A DNA stretch of 64,000 nt from Stutzerimonas stutzeri RCH2 (GTDB lineage: Bacteria > Pseudomonadota > Gammaproteobacteria > Pseudomonadales > Pseudomonadaceae): NCBI RefSeq assembly GCF_000327065.1, contig NC_019936.1, forward strand, positions 2,249,001 to 2,313,000, written 5' to 3'. Shown in pieces: positions 17,048 through 26,496 of the stretch. The translations under genes were made by a program, and so were the position numbers. Numbering within the stretch: the stretch's first letter is position 1; every line of letters starts with the position of its first letter. The notes beneath the pieces were generated by a model that was given only the letters and a program-made list of their open reading frames with translations, made no database searches and was not told the origin of the DNA.

Positions 17048-20000
17048 GGCGGATATTGCGTGGCCTAGGCTGGACATTGCTTGGGCTGGTCTTGTTGCTG
17101 GCCATCGCGCTCGGCACGTTGCTTGGTACGTCAGCCGGCAGTCGCTGGTTGCTGACACAGGTACCTGGTCTGACGGTCGAGGCGTTCGAAGGGCGCCTCG
17201 GCCAACGCTGGCAGGCCGATCGACTGATTTGGGAACAGGATGGCAGCCGCGTGGAGGTTCAGCAGCCCCGACTCGCCTGGTCGCCGGCTTGCCTGCTCAA
17301 GCGCACCCTGTGTATCGATGAGCTGGTGACGGGAAGTATCGAGCTCAATTTTCCTCCGAGCGAACCGGACCCCAACGCCGAGCCTTTCAGCCTGCCGGAT
17401 ATCAACTTGCCGTTGGCTTTGCAGGTAGAGCGCATCGAGATCGGGCAGGTAACGCTCAATGACGCCGAGCAATTGCGGCGCCTGCAGCTGCAGGCGAACT
17501 GGCGTGCTGACGGCCTGGATATACAGCGCCTGGATGTGCGCCGGGATGATCTCGATCTGACGCTGACCGGCCGTCTGCAGCCCAGCGGTAACTGGCCGCT
17601 GCAGCTGCAAGGGCAGGCTGCGCTGCAGTCCCCGGACGAACAGCCCTGGGCGCTGATGATCGCCATCGAAGGGGATCTGCGCGAACAGCTGCAGTTGCAG
17701 GTCGAGAGTCAGGGCTACCTGCAGGGCAGCCTCAGCGGTCATGTGCGTGCGCTGGACGAGCAGCTGCCTGCGACCGTCAGGCTCAATGCCGACGGTTTCA
17801 AGGCGCTGCCTGATCTGCCGGAAACCTTGCGCCTGGATGATCTGGAGCTGACGGCAAGCGGCAACATGCAGGACGGCTATCGTCTGCTCGGCACCACCCA
17901 GTTACCGGGAGAGGGCGGCGCCGTGCGGGTCGCGCTCGAAGGTGTCGTCAGTACCACCGGCGCGCAGATCGCCACGCTGGAACTGGACGCCGGCCAACAG
18001 CGTCACGTACGCCTGAGTGGAGATGTCGACTGGCAGGACGGCTTGGCCGCGAACGCCGATCTGCTCTGGCGTGATTTTCCCTGGCGACGGTTCTATCCAG
18101 AGATCGAAGAGCCACCGGTAACGTTGCGCGAACTCAAGGCACAAATTCAGTACCAGGATGGCAACTACCTCGGTAACTTCGAATCAGCCATGACCGGTCC
18201 CGCTGGGGACTTCACGCTGAACAGCCCGGTCAGCGGTAATCTCGAGGCGGTGCACCTGCCGCAACTGGAACTGCGAGCCGGGCAGGGAAGTGCCACGGGG
18301 TCGGTCAGTGTCGGCTTCGCCGATGGCATCGACTGGAAAGCCGATCTGGCCCTGAGCGATCTTGATCCGGCGTACTGGCTGGCAGAATTGCCGGGCAACC
18401 TCGGCGGCACCTTGCAAAGCCAGGGCGCCTTGCGTGATGAGCGCCTGCAGGCCGAGGCCAGCCTGGATATCAACGGACGGTTGCGTGGGCAGAACACCAG
18501 CCTTCAGCTGCAGGCCAGCGGCGAGGGCGAGCGCTGGAATCTGCCTGTCATTGATCTGCGCATGGGCGACAACCGTGTGCACGGTGAGGGCACCTGGGCG
18601 CAAACACTGGACGGGCGCGTACAGCTGGAACTGCGTCGCCTGGCGCAACTGTGGCCGGATCTTCGCGGGCAACTGAGCGGTGAGGTGACGTTGGGTGGCA
18701 CCGCTGCGGCGCCGAGCGGAAAGATTGAGCTCAGCGGTCGCAATCTCGCCTACCAGGACAATCGATTGCGCCGGCTCAACCTTCAGGGTCAGCTATCGGA
18801 TGGCGAGCGTGGCCGACTGGTGCTCAACGCCGAAAGTATTCGAGCAGGTGAAACCGATCTCGGCGCGCTACAGGTCAATGCCGACGGCAGCGCAGACAAG
18901 CATCAGGCAGACCTGCGCTTGCAGGGCCCATTGCTTGACCTGGCGCTGGCCGTCGACGGCGGACTAAGTGGCGAGGACTGGCTGGGGCGGCTGACACGCG
19001 GCGAACTCAGTGCCGAACAGCAGAACTGGGCATTGCAACGGCCAGCCACGTTGCAGCGCTTCGCCGACGGCCGACTAGAGCTCGGCGCGCATTGCTGGCT
19101 CTCCGGTCCTGCCAGTCTTTGCGCCGTGGATCAGCGCATCATGCCTGATCCACGGATTCGTTACCGGCTGCGCGACTTTGCCTTGCAGTCCCTGGCCGAG
19201 TACCTGCCCGAGGACTTTCGCTGGCAAGGCGAACTGAATGCCGATATCGAACTGGACTTGCCTGCCAGTGGCCCCAATGGACGGGTTCAGGTCGATGCAG
19301 GTCCGGGCGTGCTGCGGATTCGTGATGCGGATGAATGGCACGACTTTCCCTACCAGACTCTTGTGCTCAACAGCCGGCTGCTGCCGGAGCGGATCGACAG
19401 TGAGCTGCGCTTCCAGGGCGGAGAACTTGGCGAACTCGATGTGCAGGTCCGCATCGATCCGCGCCCGGAGAACAAGCCAATCTATGGCGAGTTTCGTCTG
19501 AGCGGTCTCGATCTTGCCGTGGCGCGTCCGTTCGTGCCGATGGTCGAGCGCTTGCGCGGTCAGCTGAACGGCAGTGGACAGCTCTCCGGCAGCCTTCGGC
19601 AACCCACGCTCAATGGGCAACTGCTGCTCAGTGGTGGCGAAATAGCCGGTAGCGAGCTGCCTACCACGTTCGAGGATCTGCGCGTTCGCATGCTGATCGA
19701 GGGCGAGCGGCTGAGCATCGATGGCGATTGGCGGGCCGGCGATCAAGGGCGCGGCAATCTGAGCGGCACGCTGGACTGGCGCGATGCAGTGGACCTGGAC
19801 CTGGCCATAAAAGGCAGTCGCTTGCCCGTGGTGGTCGAGCCCTACGCGGATCTTGAAGTCGAGCCCGATCTGCGTATCGTGCTGAGCGGCCAGGACCTCG
19901 CCGTCAGTGGACGGGTTGCGGTGCCGCGGGGTGCAATCACCGTCCGCGAGCTGCCGCCGACGACGGTCAGAGTTTCCGAAGACACGGTCATCGTTGGCCG

Positions 20001-20724
20001 CGAGGCCGAAGAACCGGCTACGCCGCTGGCGGTGAAAATGGATATCGATGTCGAGGTGGGGCAGGATCGTCTGCGCTTCACCGGTTTCGGCCTGACTGCC
20101 GATCTCGCCGGATATCTGCACATCGGCGACAACCTCGATGCACGGGGCGAGCTGCAGCTGAAGAACGGCCGCTACCGCGCCTATGGCCAGCGGCTGACCA
20201 TCCGCCGTGCCGAGCTGCTGTTCACCGGTCTGATCAGCCAGCCGTTCCTCAATATCGAAGCGATACGTCGAATCGAGGCGGAGAACGTCGTCGCCGGCCT
20301 GCGCATTACCGGCAGTGCCGAGCAGCCGCGGATCGATGTGTTTTCCGAGCCGGCCATGAGTCAGGAGCAGGCGCTGGCCTATCTGGTGCTAGGCAGGCCG
20401 TTGGGTGCGGACACTGGCGATAGCAATCTGTTGGCGCAGGCGGCGCTGGGTCTCGGCCTCGCCGGCAGTTCATCCATAACCGGTGGGCTGGCGCAACGCC
20501 TGGGGATCCAGGATTTCCAGCTGGACACCGAGGGCACCGGAGCCGGTACCAGCGTGGTCGCCACCGGACGTCTGACCGAACGGCTGGCGTTGCGCTACGG
20601 CGTCGGCGTATTCGAGCCAACCAATACCATCGCGCTGCGCTACCAACTGACTCGCCGAATCTTCCTCGAAGCTGCCAGCGGTCTGGCCAGCTCGCTGGAC
20701 GTGTTCTATCGCCGCGATTTCTGA
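17044..20724 (+). CDS. tamB: TamB, inner-membrane-anchored periplasmic AsmA/VPS13-like bridge
   Basis: A 1226-residue protein. An N-terminal membrane anchor (ILRGLGWTLLGLVLLLAIAL) is followed by a very long beta-rich region that forms a hydrophobic groove between the membranes. The C-terminal DUF490 domain reads GRYRAYGQRLTIRRAELLFT, EQPRIDVFSEPAMSQEQALA and YLVLGRPL, and ends SSLDVFYRRDF, where TamB contacts TamA. Length agrees with E. coli TamB (1259). It starts with GTG inside the tamA stop, indicating translational coupling. The pair is thought to function in lipid transport to the outer membrane. Confidence 0.94.
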   Translation: MRRILRGLGWTLLGLVLLLAIALGTLLGTSAGSRWLLTQVPGLTVEAFEGRLGQRWQADRLIWEQDGSRVEVQQPRLAWSPACLLKRTLCIDELVTGSIELNFPPSEPDPNAEPFSLPDINLPLALQVERIEIGQVTLNDAEQLRRLQLQANWRADGLDIQRLDVRRDDLDLTLTGRLQPSGNWPLQLQGQAALQSPDEQPWALMIAIEGDLREQLQLQVESQGYLQGSLSGHVRALDEQLPATVRLNADGFKALPDLPETLRLDDLELTASGNMQDGYRLLGTTQLPGEGGAVRVALEGVVSTTGAQIATLELDAGQQRHVRLSGDVDWQDGLAANADLLWRDFPWRRFYPEIEEPPVTLRELKAQIQYQDGNYLGNFESAMTGPAGDFTLNSPVSGNLEAVHLPQLELRAGQGSATGSVSVGFADGIDWKADLALSDLDPAYWLAELPGNLGGTLQSQGALRDERLQAEASLDINGRLRGQNTSLQLQASGEGERWNLPVIDLRMGDNRVHGEGTWAQTLDGRVQLELRRLAQLWPDLRGQLSGEVTLGGTAAAPSGKIELSGRNLAYQDNRLRRLNLQGQLSDGERGRLVLNAESIRAGETDLGALQVNADGSADKHQADLRLQGPLLDLALAVDGGLSGEDWLGRLTRGELSAEQQNWALQRPATLQRFADGRLELGAHCWLSGPASLCAVDQRIMPDPRIRYRLRDFALQSLAEYLPEDFRWQGELNADIELDLPASGPNGRVQVDAGPGVLRIRDADEWHDFPYQTLVLNSRLLPERIDSELRFQGGELGELDVQVRIDPRPENKPIYGEFRLSGLDLAVARPFVPMVERLRGQLNGSGQLSGSLRQPTLNGQLLLSGGEIAGSELPTTFEDLRVRMLIEGERLSIDGDWRAGDQGRGNLSGTLDWRDAVDLDLAIKGSRLPVVVEPYADLEVEPDLRIVLSGQDLAVSGRVAVPRGAITVRELPPTTVRVSEDTVIVGREAEEPATPLAVKMDIDVEVGQDRLRFTGFGLTADLAGYLHIGDNLDARGELQLKNGRYRAYGQRLTIRRAELLFTGLISQPFLNIEAIRRIEAENVVAGLRITGSAEQPRIDVFSEPAMSQEQALAYLVLGRPLGADTGDSNLLAQAALGLGLAGSSSITGGLAQRLGIQDFQLDTEGTGAGTSVVATGRLTERLALRYGVGVFEPTNTIALRYQLTRRIFLEAASGLASSLDVFYRRDF

Positions 20725-21199
20725 TCAGCTGCTGCGCCGCGCATGGATGCACCACCCCGACGCAGGTAACTCCTGCAGCAGCGTGAGTCGCACCAAAGCG
20801 CATCAAACACGACTGGCAGGCGCACCAGAGTGGGCTACGCTGATTTTCGCTTTCCGTGCCATTCGTACTTGCTGGACGGAATCGTGCGGATCTTGACCGG
20901 TCGGTCTGCTTTGCAGGTCGATTCGATCACCTAATCTGGCGCGATTGCCCCAAGCCCAACGAGCGAATGCAGTGGTAGCATCCACGCTTCCGACCGTCGC
21001 GGTTATAACCGCGCGACGCTCTAGCACGAGTCTTGCAAAGCGCCTGCCGCCTCAGCGCTTACAAGCTCCAGAGGCGGACCGGAATCGTCGTTACCTGGTC
21101 GCTGAAAAACCACCGCCACAAGCGTCATGTTTTTCAACGGCTCCACGGTAGCGCGACCCTAACGCGAGGGAACTCGCTTATAAGAAATAAGGTGCTCGA
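20725..21199. other. Non-coding stretch between tamB and the symporter gene
   Basis: About 475 bases without a convincing gene. Short open frames here have no start context and no recognisable domain. I see no clear tamB terminator. One imperfect inverted repeat, GCTGAAAAAC (21101-21110) with GTTTTTCAAC (21129-21138), and a 5-bp hairpin GCGAG-N4-CTCGC (21164-21177), lie just before the ribosome-binding site of the symporter gene. The region could hold a long 5' leader. I recognise no known riboswitch class in it. Confidence 0.5.
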
Positions 21200-22543
21200 A
21201 TGGAATTTCTGAACAACCTCGTAAATAGCGTCAATGGCCTCGTCTGGGGCCCGCCCATGCTGGTGCTGATCCTTGGTACCGGTCTGTTCCTGATGATCTT
21301 CCTCAAGTTCATGCCATTGACACGCATCCCGACCGGCTTTGCGCTGATGTGGCGTGGACGTACCAAGGGTGACGAAGCGACGGGCGAGATCAGTCCGTTT
21401 CAGGCACTGATGACCTCGCTGGCGGCAACCGTGGGTACCGGCAACATTGCCGGTGTGGCCACCGCCATCTTCCTCGGCGGCCCGGGTGCGTTGTTCTGGA
21501 TGTGGTGCACTGCGTTGGTCGGTATGGCCACTAAGTATTGCGAAGTCGTACTGGCAGTCCACTACCGCGAGAAGGACGACCGAGGCGAGCATGTCGGCGG
21601 TCCGATGTATGCCATCAAGAACGGTCTGGGCAAGAAGTGGATCTGGCTGGGAACAGCCTTCGCCATCTTCGGCGGCCTGGCGGGCTTCGGCATCGGCAAC
21701 ATGGTGCAGGTCAACAGCATGGCCCATGCCCTGGAAACCACCTTCGCGGTACCGTTGTGGGCAACCGGCCTGGTCACCATGGTGATCGTCGGGCTGGTGA
21801 TCCTTGGTGGTATCCGCCGCATCGGGGTGGTGGCTGCATCGCTCGTTCCGTTCATGTGCCTGGCCTACCTGATTGCCGCTGCGGTGGTACTGGTAGTCAA
21901 TGTCTCGGCGATTCCGGCAGCATTCGACCTGATCTTCACCCACGCCTTCACCCCGATCGCTGCCACCGGTGGCTTTGCCGGCGCTGCGGTCATGGCGGCA
22001 ATTCGCTTTGGTGTCGCCCGCGGCATCTTCTCCAACGAGGCGGGCCTTGGCACCGCCGGTATCGCCCAGGCAGCCGGCACCACCACCAGTTCGGTACGCT
22101 CGGGCATGATCGGCATGCTGGGGACGTTCATCGACACCATCATCGTCTGCTCGATGACCGGTCTGGCGATCATCTGCACTGGCGTCTGGACCAGCGGCGA
22201 AAGTGGTGCGGCACTGTCCGCAGCGGCCTTCGAATCAGCCATGCCAGGTATCGGCGGCATCATCCTGACCATCGCCCTGGTGGTCTTCGCCTTCACTACC
22301 ATCCTCGGCTGGAGCTATTTCGGCGAGAAGTGCTGGGAGTTCCTGGTCGGCACCCGGGCCATCTGGCCGTTCCGGGTGATCTGGGTACTGGCCGTGCCGT
22401 TCGGTGCGATCGCCCAGCTCGACTTCGCCTGGCTGCTGGCCGATACGCTCAACGGTCTGATGGCGATCCCCAACCTGATCTCGCTGCTGCTGCTGAGTCC
22501 GGTGGTGGTCAAGCTGACCAAGGAATATTTCGCACGTAGTTGA
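21200..22543 (+). CDS. AGCS-family sodium:alanine/glycine symporter
   Basis: A 447-residue membrane protein with about 11 hydrophobic segments that imports alanine, glycine or related amino acids with Na+. Family blocks are ISPFQALMTSLAATVGTGNI (the AGCS signature with the Na+-binding region), AIFLGGPGALFWMWCTALVG, KYCEVVLAVHYREKD, and GVARGIFSNEAGLGTAGIAQ, which carries the conserved NEAGLG. FAFTTILGWSYFGEKCWEFL lies near the C-terminus. AAGGTG sits 7 bases before the start. It is followed by a good terminator and preceded by a long leader. It is transcribed alone. The exact substrate is not readable. Confidence 0.92.
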   Translation: MEFLNNLVNSVNGLVWGPPMLVLILGTGLFLMIFLKFMPLTRIPTGFALMWRGRTKGDEATGEISPFQALMTSLAATVGTGNIAGVATAIFLGGPGALFWMWCTALVGMATKYCEVVLAVHYREKDDRGEHVGGPMYAIKNGLGKKWIWLGTAFAIFGGLAGFGIGNMVQVNSMAHALETTFAVPLWATGLVTMVIVGLVILGGIRRIGVVAASLVPFMCLAYLIAAAVVLVVNVSAIPAAFDLIFTHAFTPIAATGGFAGAAVMAAIRFGVARGIFSNEAGLGTAGIAQAAGTTTSSVRSGMIGMLGTFIDTIIVCSMTGLAIICTGVWTSGESGAALSAAAFESAMPGIGGIILTIALVVFAFTTILGWSYFGEKCWEFLVGTRAIWPFRVIWVLAVPFGAIAQLDFAWLLADTLNGLMAIPNLISLLLLSPVVVKLTKEYFARS

Positions 22544-22565
22544 TGTCCGATATCGGCCATCTTTC

Positions 22566-22602
22566 AAAGCCGTGGGGCTGACTGAGGTTCCACGGCTTTT
22601 TT
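22566..22602 (+). terminator. Rho-independent terminator after the AGCS symporter
   Basis: A 10-bp stem, AAAGCCGTGG with CCACGGCTTT, has a 14-base loop and is followed by further T residues. It lies 22 bp after the stop and 29 bp before tpx. Confidence 0.85.
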
Positions 22603-22630
22603 CTGCCTCTGTGCATCAAGGAGCCAAGCA

Positions 22631-23131
22631 ATGTCTGAAATCACTCTGAAAGGCGCGCCCGTCCAGGTAGCCGGTGAATTCCCGCAAGTCGGTCAGCAGG
22701 CCAAGGCATTCAGCCTGGTTGGTGCTGATCTCGCCAATGTCGAACTCTCGGCGTTCGCCGGCAAGCGCAAGATCCTCAATATTTTCCCGAGCGTTGATAC
22801 CCCGACCTGTGCCACTTCGGTGCGCAAGTTCAATACGCAGGCCAATGCGCTGGCGAATACCGTGGTGCTCTGTATCTCCGCAGATCTGCCGTTCGCGCAG
22901 AAGCGCTTCTGCGGCGCTGAGGGGCTGGAAAATGTGGTCAACCTGTCGACCATGCGTGGCGCCGAGTTTCTCGTGAACTATGGCGTGGCGATTGCCAGTG
23001 GGCCTCTGGCGGGCGTTGCAGCGCGGGCAGTTGTCGTGTTGGACGAGCAGGATCGCGTGCTGCATAGCGAACTGGTCGGCGAGATCGGCAGCGAGCCGAA
23101 CTACGAGGCGGCCATCGCTTCGCTCGCCTGA
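22631..23131 (+). CDS. tpx: Thiol peroxidase, atypical 2-Cys peroxiredoxin
   Basis: A 166-residue enzyme that reduces hydroperoxides at the expense of thioredoxin. The peroxidatic cysteine is Cys60 in [17 protein letters not shown] and the resolving cysteine is Cys94 in [14 protein letters not shown], the spacing expected for Tpx. The catalytic Thr (TPTC) and the family Arg (in [11 protein letters not shown]) are present. The start [20 protein letters not shown] matches the family, with AAGGAG upstream. It is a monocistronic unit, with terminators on both sides. Confidence 0.95.
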   Translation: MSEITLKGAPVQVAGEFPQVGQQAKAFSLVGADLANVELSAFAGKRKILNIFPSVDTPTCATSVRKFNTQANALANTVVLCISADLPFAQKRFCGAEGLENVVNLSTMRGAEFLVNYGVAIASGPLAGVAARAVVVLDEQDRVLHSELVGEIGSEPNYEAAIASLA

Positions 23132-23152
23132 TTTCGTCGCTTAGCGACACGC

Positions 23153-23194
23153 AAACGGCGAGGCGCTCTACTACGAGGCCTCGCCGTTTCGTTT
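23153..23194 (+). terminator. Rho-independent terminator after tpx
   Basis: A 12-bp stem, AAACGGCGAGGC with GCCTCGCCGTTT and a 13-base loop, is followed by CGTTT. It lies 22 bp after the tpx stop. Confidence 0.8.
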
Positions 23195-23390
23195 CTGACG
23201 GCGGAAAACCATCGCCGGATGCCGAACCGCTTGTCGTCGTCAATTAGCGCAAACGTCCACGGGCTACTAATTTCTCTCACGCCACCCGGCTCAGGAGTTC
23301 CGGGTGTGGAGAAGTCTGCAAAAGTCGCAAATAGGCAGCTTTTCAAAAATCTTTTCGCTCGGCTGCTGTCATAGCGCTGATGCCCATTGA

Positions 23391-24635
23391 ATGGATTCAT
23401 TTATGCCTACTTCAGAGATCAAGAGAATCGGTGTTTCCGGAACCGGAATGATCGCCCGCGGCTTTATCCGGTTGATCAGAAATCACTATCCGGACATGCA
23501 AATCTCCCGCGTTCTGACACGCCGCCCGCTTTCTTCGATGGCTGACTTTCCGCTAGCGGATGCGCTCACCAATTCACTGGACGAGCTGATCGACCATTCC
23601 GATCTGGTCGTTGAGTGCAGCGGTGACGTGTTCCACGGAACGTCGGTCATCGAACGTGCATTCGAGGCCGGGCTGAAAGTGGTTACCGTCAATGCCGAGC
23701 TGCAGGTAACCACCGGTTCCTATCTGGCAGGTAAAGGCTTCCTGACCGAAGCGGAGGGCGACCAGCCTGGCTCTCTTGCTGCGTTGCGCGAAGATGCTCT
23801 GCAGATGGGTTTCGAGCCGCTGGTCTACGGCAATATGAAAGGCTACCTGAACCATGATCCTTCGCCGGAGGACATGGCTTACTGGGCCAATCGCCAGGGA
23901 ATCAGCATCGACCAGACCACTTCGTTTACCGACGGCACCAAGGTGCAGATCGAGCAGGTGATCATCGGCAACGGTCTCGGCGCGACCATCACCCGCCAGG
24001 GCATGGAAGGGCTGGCCTCGACCAACCTGGACGATAGCGCCAGTCTGCTCGGCATGCTGGCCGAGCGGGCAGGGCAGCCGATCGTCGATTACGTCATTCC
24101 TTCCGGCTATCCGGCCGGTGGCGTGTTTCTGGTCGGCAAGCACGACGAGGATCAGGCGCGCGCCATCGAGTACTTCAAGCTAGGTCGTGGGCCGTTCTAC
24201 ACCCTGGTGCGTCCGTTCCACCTGTGTTCACTGGAAGTCGGCAAGACCGTGCGCCGCGTGCTGAATGGAGGCGGCGTGCTGCTCAATAATTCCACTGAGC
24301 CGACCCTGGGCGTTGCCGCGATCGCCAAGCGTGCGATGAAACCGGGCGAGTTGATCGAACGCGGTATCGGTGGTTTCCAGTTCCGTGGCGAGGCCATCAA
24401 GCTGGCTCAGCATCCGGACCACGTACCGATCGGCCTGCTGCGCAAGACTGCTCTCAAGCGCGCCGTCGAGCCGGGCCAGATCATCACCTTCGACGACATC
24501 GACATCCTGCCGAGTCGTGCGCTGGATATCGTCATGGAACAGCGCAAACCGCGTCTGGTGGAAGTCGAGAGCAAGGCCGACGCCTGGACTACACCGAGCA
24601 TCAACACGATGGGTATGCTGGCCTTCGGTGGCTGA
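23391..24635 (+). CDS. NAD(P)-dependent homoserine-dehydrogenase-like oxidoreductase with C-terminal SAF domain
   Basis: A 414-residue protein of the group often labelled predicted homoserine dehydrogenase with SAF domain. The N-terminal Rossmann fold reads IKRIGVSGTGMIARGFIRLI, with DLVVECSGDVFHGTSVIERA further on. The middle holds the catalytic-like region FEPLVYGNMKGYLNHDPSPE. The C-terminal SAF module (about residues 310-390) reads AIAKRAMKPGELIERGIGGF and ALKRAVEPGQIITFDDIDIL. The physiological reaction is not known to me. Relatives occur near surface-sugar genes, and here a MurJ-type flippase is convergent, which hints at envelope polysaccharide work but does not prove it. Neither ATG (23391 or 23403) has a good Shine-Dalgarno sequence. 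Confidence 0.72.
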   Translation: MDSFMPTSEIKRIGVSGTGMIARGFIRLIRNHYPDMQISRVLTRRPLSSMADFPLADALTNSLDELIDHSDLVVECSGDVFHGTSVIERAFEAGLKVVTVNAELQVTTGSYLAGKGFLTEAEGDQPGSLAALREDALQMGFEPLVYGNMKGYLNHDPSPEDMAYWANRQGISIDQTTSFTDGTKVQIEQVIIGNGLGATITRQGMEGLASTNLDDSASLLGMLAERAGQPIVDYVIPSGYPAGGVFLVGKHDEDQARAIEYFKLGRGPFYTLVRPFHLCSLEVGKTVRRVLNGGGVLLNNSTEPTLGVAAIAKRAMKPGELIERGIGGFQFRGEAIKLAQHPDHVPIGLLRKTALKRAVEPGQIITFDDIDILPSRALDIVMEQRKPRLVEVESKADAWTTPSINTMGMLAFGG

Positions 24636-24651
24636 GCGTTACCCTTTCGAG

Positions 24652-24688
24652 AAAAAGGCCGCTGTCATCCGACAGCGGCCTTTTTGTT
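24652..24688. terminator. Strong bidirectional terminator between the SAF dehydrogenase and murJ-like genes
   Basis: A 15-bp perfect stem, AAAAAGGCCGCTGTC with loop ATCC and its complement, ends in TTTTT and has an A-run on the other side. It separates two convergent genes. Confidence 0.93.
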
Positions 24689-24745
24689 TCTGCGTGACTT
24701 CTCTGCGTGACCTCGACGAAACGATGAGCTGCAATGCAGCGGCAC

Positions 24746-26212
24746 TCAGGCCTTGTGCATGGACCAGTAACGAAGCCGGAACAGGTCACGCTCGCCAAGC
24801 AGTGTCACGCCGGCGGCGAATGCTGCGAGCACCAGCCCGATATACAGGCACAGCTCAATCAGCCCATGTGGCTGCGGCACGAAATGCAGCGCAGCGGCCA
24901 CCACGACTGCTGTCGCCAGCCAGCGGGCCAGTACCGCGACGCCAGCCCCTTTCGGCGAGGCGCGATAGACGAACAGTCCCATGAACATCGCCTGCAATGC
25001 TGCGCCACTGGAGAAGGCCAATGCCAGGCCGGCGGCCCCGTAATGCCGGTAAAGCGCAGCATCCAGACCGATCGTCATGGCTGAGCTGATCAGCGTGATC
25101 ACCAGAAACAGGCGGACCTGATGCTGAGCGAGCAATGCGCGCCCCCAGAGCAGGGCGAGACCCATCGCCGGCAGGCCAAGCGCGTAGATGACCATCAACG
25201 ATGCCGTGGCCTGGGTCTGGGCGGCGCCGAACTCGCCACGCTCCAGCAGCACCGAAACCACGGCTTCCGGAAAGGAGCAAAGCACCACGGTCGCCGGGAC
25301 CAGGAACAGAAGCGTTGCCAGCAGGCCCTTGCGGATCACTGCGGCATGGCCGGTGTGATCCTGGTCGTTCCAGCTGGCCGAGAACTGCGGGAACAGCACT
25401 GACAGCACCGACATCGCATACAGCGTCAGCGGTATGGTTACGATGCGGAACGCAAACGACAGCATGGTAATGCTGCCTTCCTCAAGAAACGAGGCGAACA
25501 TCCGCTCTGCCAGTATGCAGGCCTGCTGTGCGCCGGCGGCCAGCAGCACGGGGGCGAAGGCCAGGCCGAACTGGCTGCCGTGGCCTTTCTCCAGTGCTTG
25601 TGCTTCTCCTCTCAGGTAGCGAATGCGGCGGTGCTGCACAACGATCAGGACGAGCTGAGGCAACAGCATGCCAAGGAAGATCGCCATGCCGCTGGGTTCG
25701 AACAGGAGGATGCCGATGATCGCTCCGGCATTGAGCAGCAGCGTCCGGGTCATCGGCAGGATGAACACGTTGTCCATGTTCAACAATGCGCCCTGGCAGT
25801 ACAGCGCTGCCTGCACCCCGATCAGCAGTGCGCCGACGCAGAAGACCAGTTGGCCGTTGGCGACCTGTTCCGGGGTCCAGCCCGGCGCGAGTGCATTCAG
25901 CACCCAATAGCTGGTCAGCAATATCACGAGGCAGACTGCGCCACCGAGCAGCATGATGCGCCAGTAAAGCCAGCGCGCCACCGCCTCGAACAGCGATTGC
26001 GACTGGCTGCGCAGCTTTTGCAGGTACGGGATCAAGGCGTCGCGCAACGCCAGGCCAAGGAAATTTTCGAAGAAGAGCGGAAGTATCAGCGCTACGAAGA
26101 TGAGATCCGCTTCCCAGCTGAGGCCGAAGGAGCGGGCGATGAACAGATCGCGCAGGAAACCGAGAAGAAAACTGGCGACAGTGAGCGCCAGGATGACCAG
26201 CGATACATTCAT
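24746..26212 (-). CDS. MurJ/MviN-type lipid-linked oligosaccharide flippase (MOP superfamily)
   Basis: About 488 residues with 12-14 hydrophobic segments. It begins MNVSLVILALTVASFLLGFL, then RDLFIARSFGLSWEADLIFV, with the conserved Arg and Asp of the MurJ central cavity. ENFLGLALRDALIPYLQKLR and the later ILAERMFASFLEEGSITMLS, VLFPQFSASWNDQD and VLLERGEFGAAQTQATASLM are MurJ landmarks. I chose the ATG at 26212, with AAAGGA 8 bases upstream; an ATG seven codons earlier is also possible. The usual Pseudomonas murJ is beside ribF and rpsT, which are not here, so this is probably a second copy working on another lipid-linked sugar. That last point is inference. Confidence 0.8.
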   Translation of the reverse strand: MNVSLVILALTVASFLLGFLRDLFIARSFGLSWEADLIFVALILPLFFENFLGLALRDALIPYLQKLRSQSQSLFEAVARWLYWRIMLLGGAVCLVILLTSYWVLNALAPGWTPEQVANGQLVFCVGALLIGVQAALYCQGALLNMDNVFILPMTRTLLLNAGAIIGILLFEPSGMAIFLGMLLPQLVLIVVQHRRIRYLRGEAQALEKGHGSQFGLAFAPVLLAAGAQQACILAERMFASFLEEGSITMLSFAFRIVTIPLTLYAMSVLSVLFPQFSASWNDQDHTGHAAVIRKGLLATLLFLVPATVVLCSFPEAVVSVLLERGEFGAAQTQATASLMVIYALGLPAMGLALLWGRALLAQHQVRLFLVITLISSAMTIGLDAALYRHYGAAGLALAFSSGAALQAMFMGLFVYRASPKGAGVAVLARWLATAVVVAAALHFVPQPHGLIELCLYIGLVLAAFAAGVTLLGERDLFRLRYWSMHKA

Positions 26213-26496
26213 TCCTTGATCCTTTGCGGCCATCGATGCGATGGCCCGTTAACGACACGACAATGTCCGATTCGACGTGCTGGCAGACGCCTGGCCTGCT
26301 CACAGCTTTTCTTCACGTGCAAACCCGGTGCAGCGAGAAGAACGGTAAATAGACTTAAGACCTGCTGCATGGTTCCGGGGCGACGCGGTCAAACCGGGCT
26401 GACATACATGTCGATACGTAAAAATGCCGTAAAGGCACTTTGCGAGCGGTTCGCGACTGCTTATGGTTCACGCTCCTTTTCAAGCGAACGCCGTTC

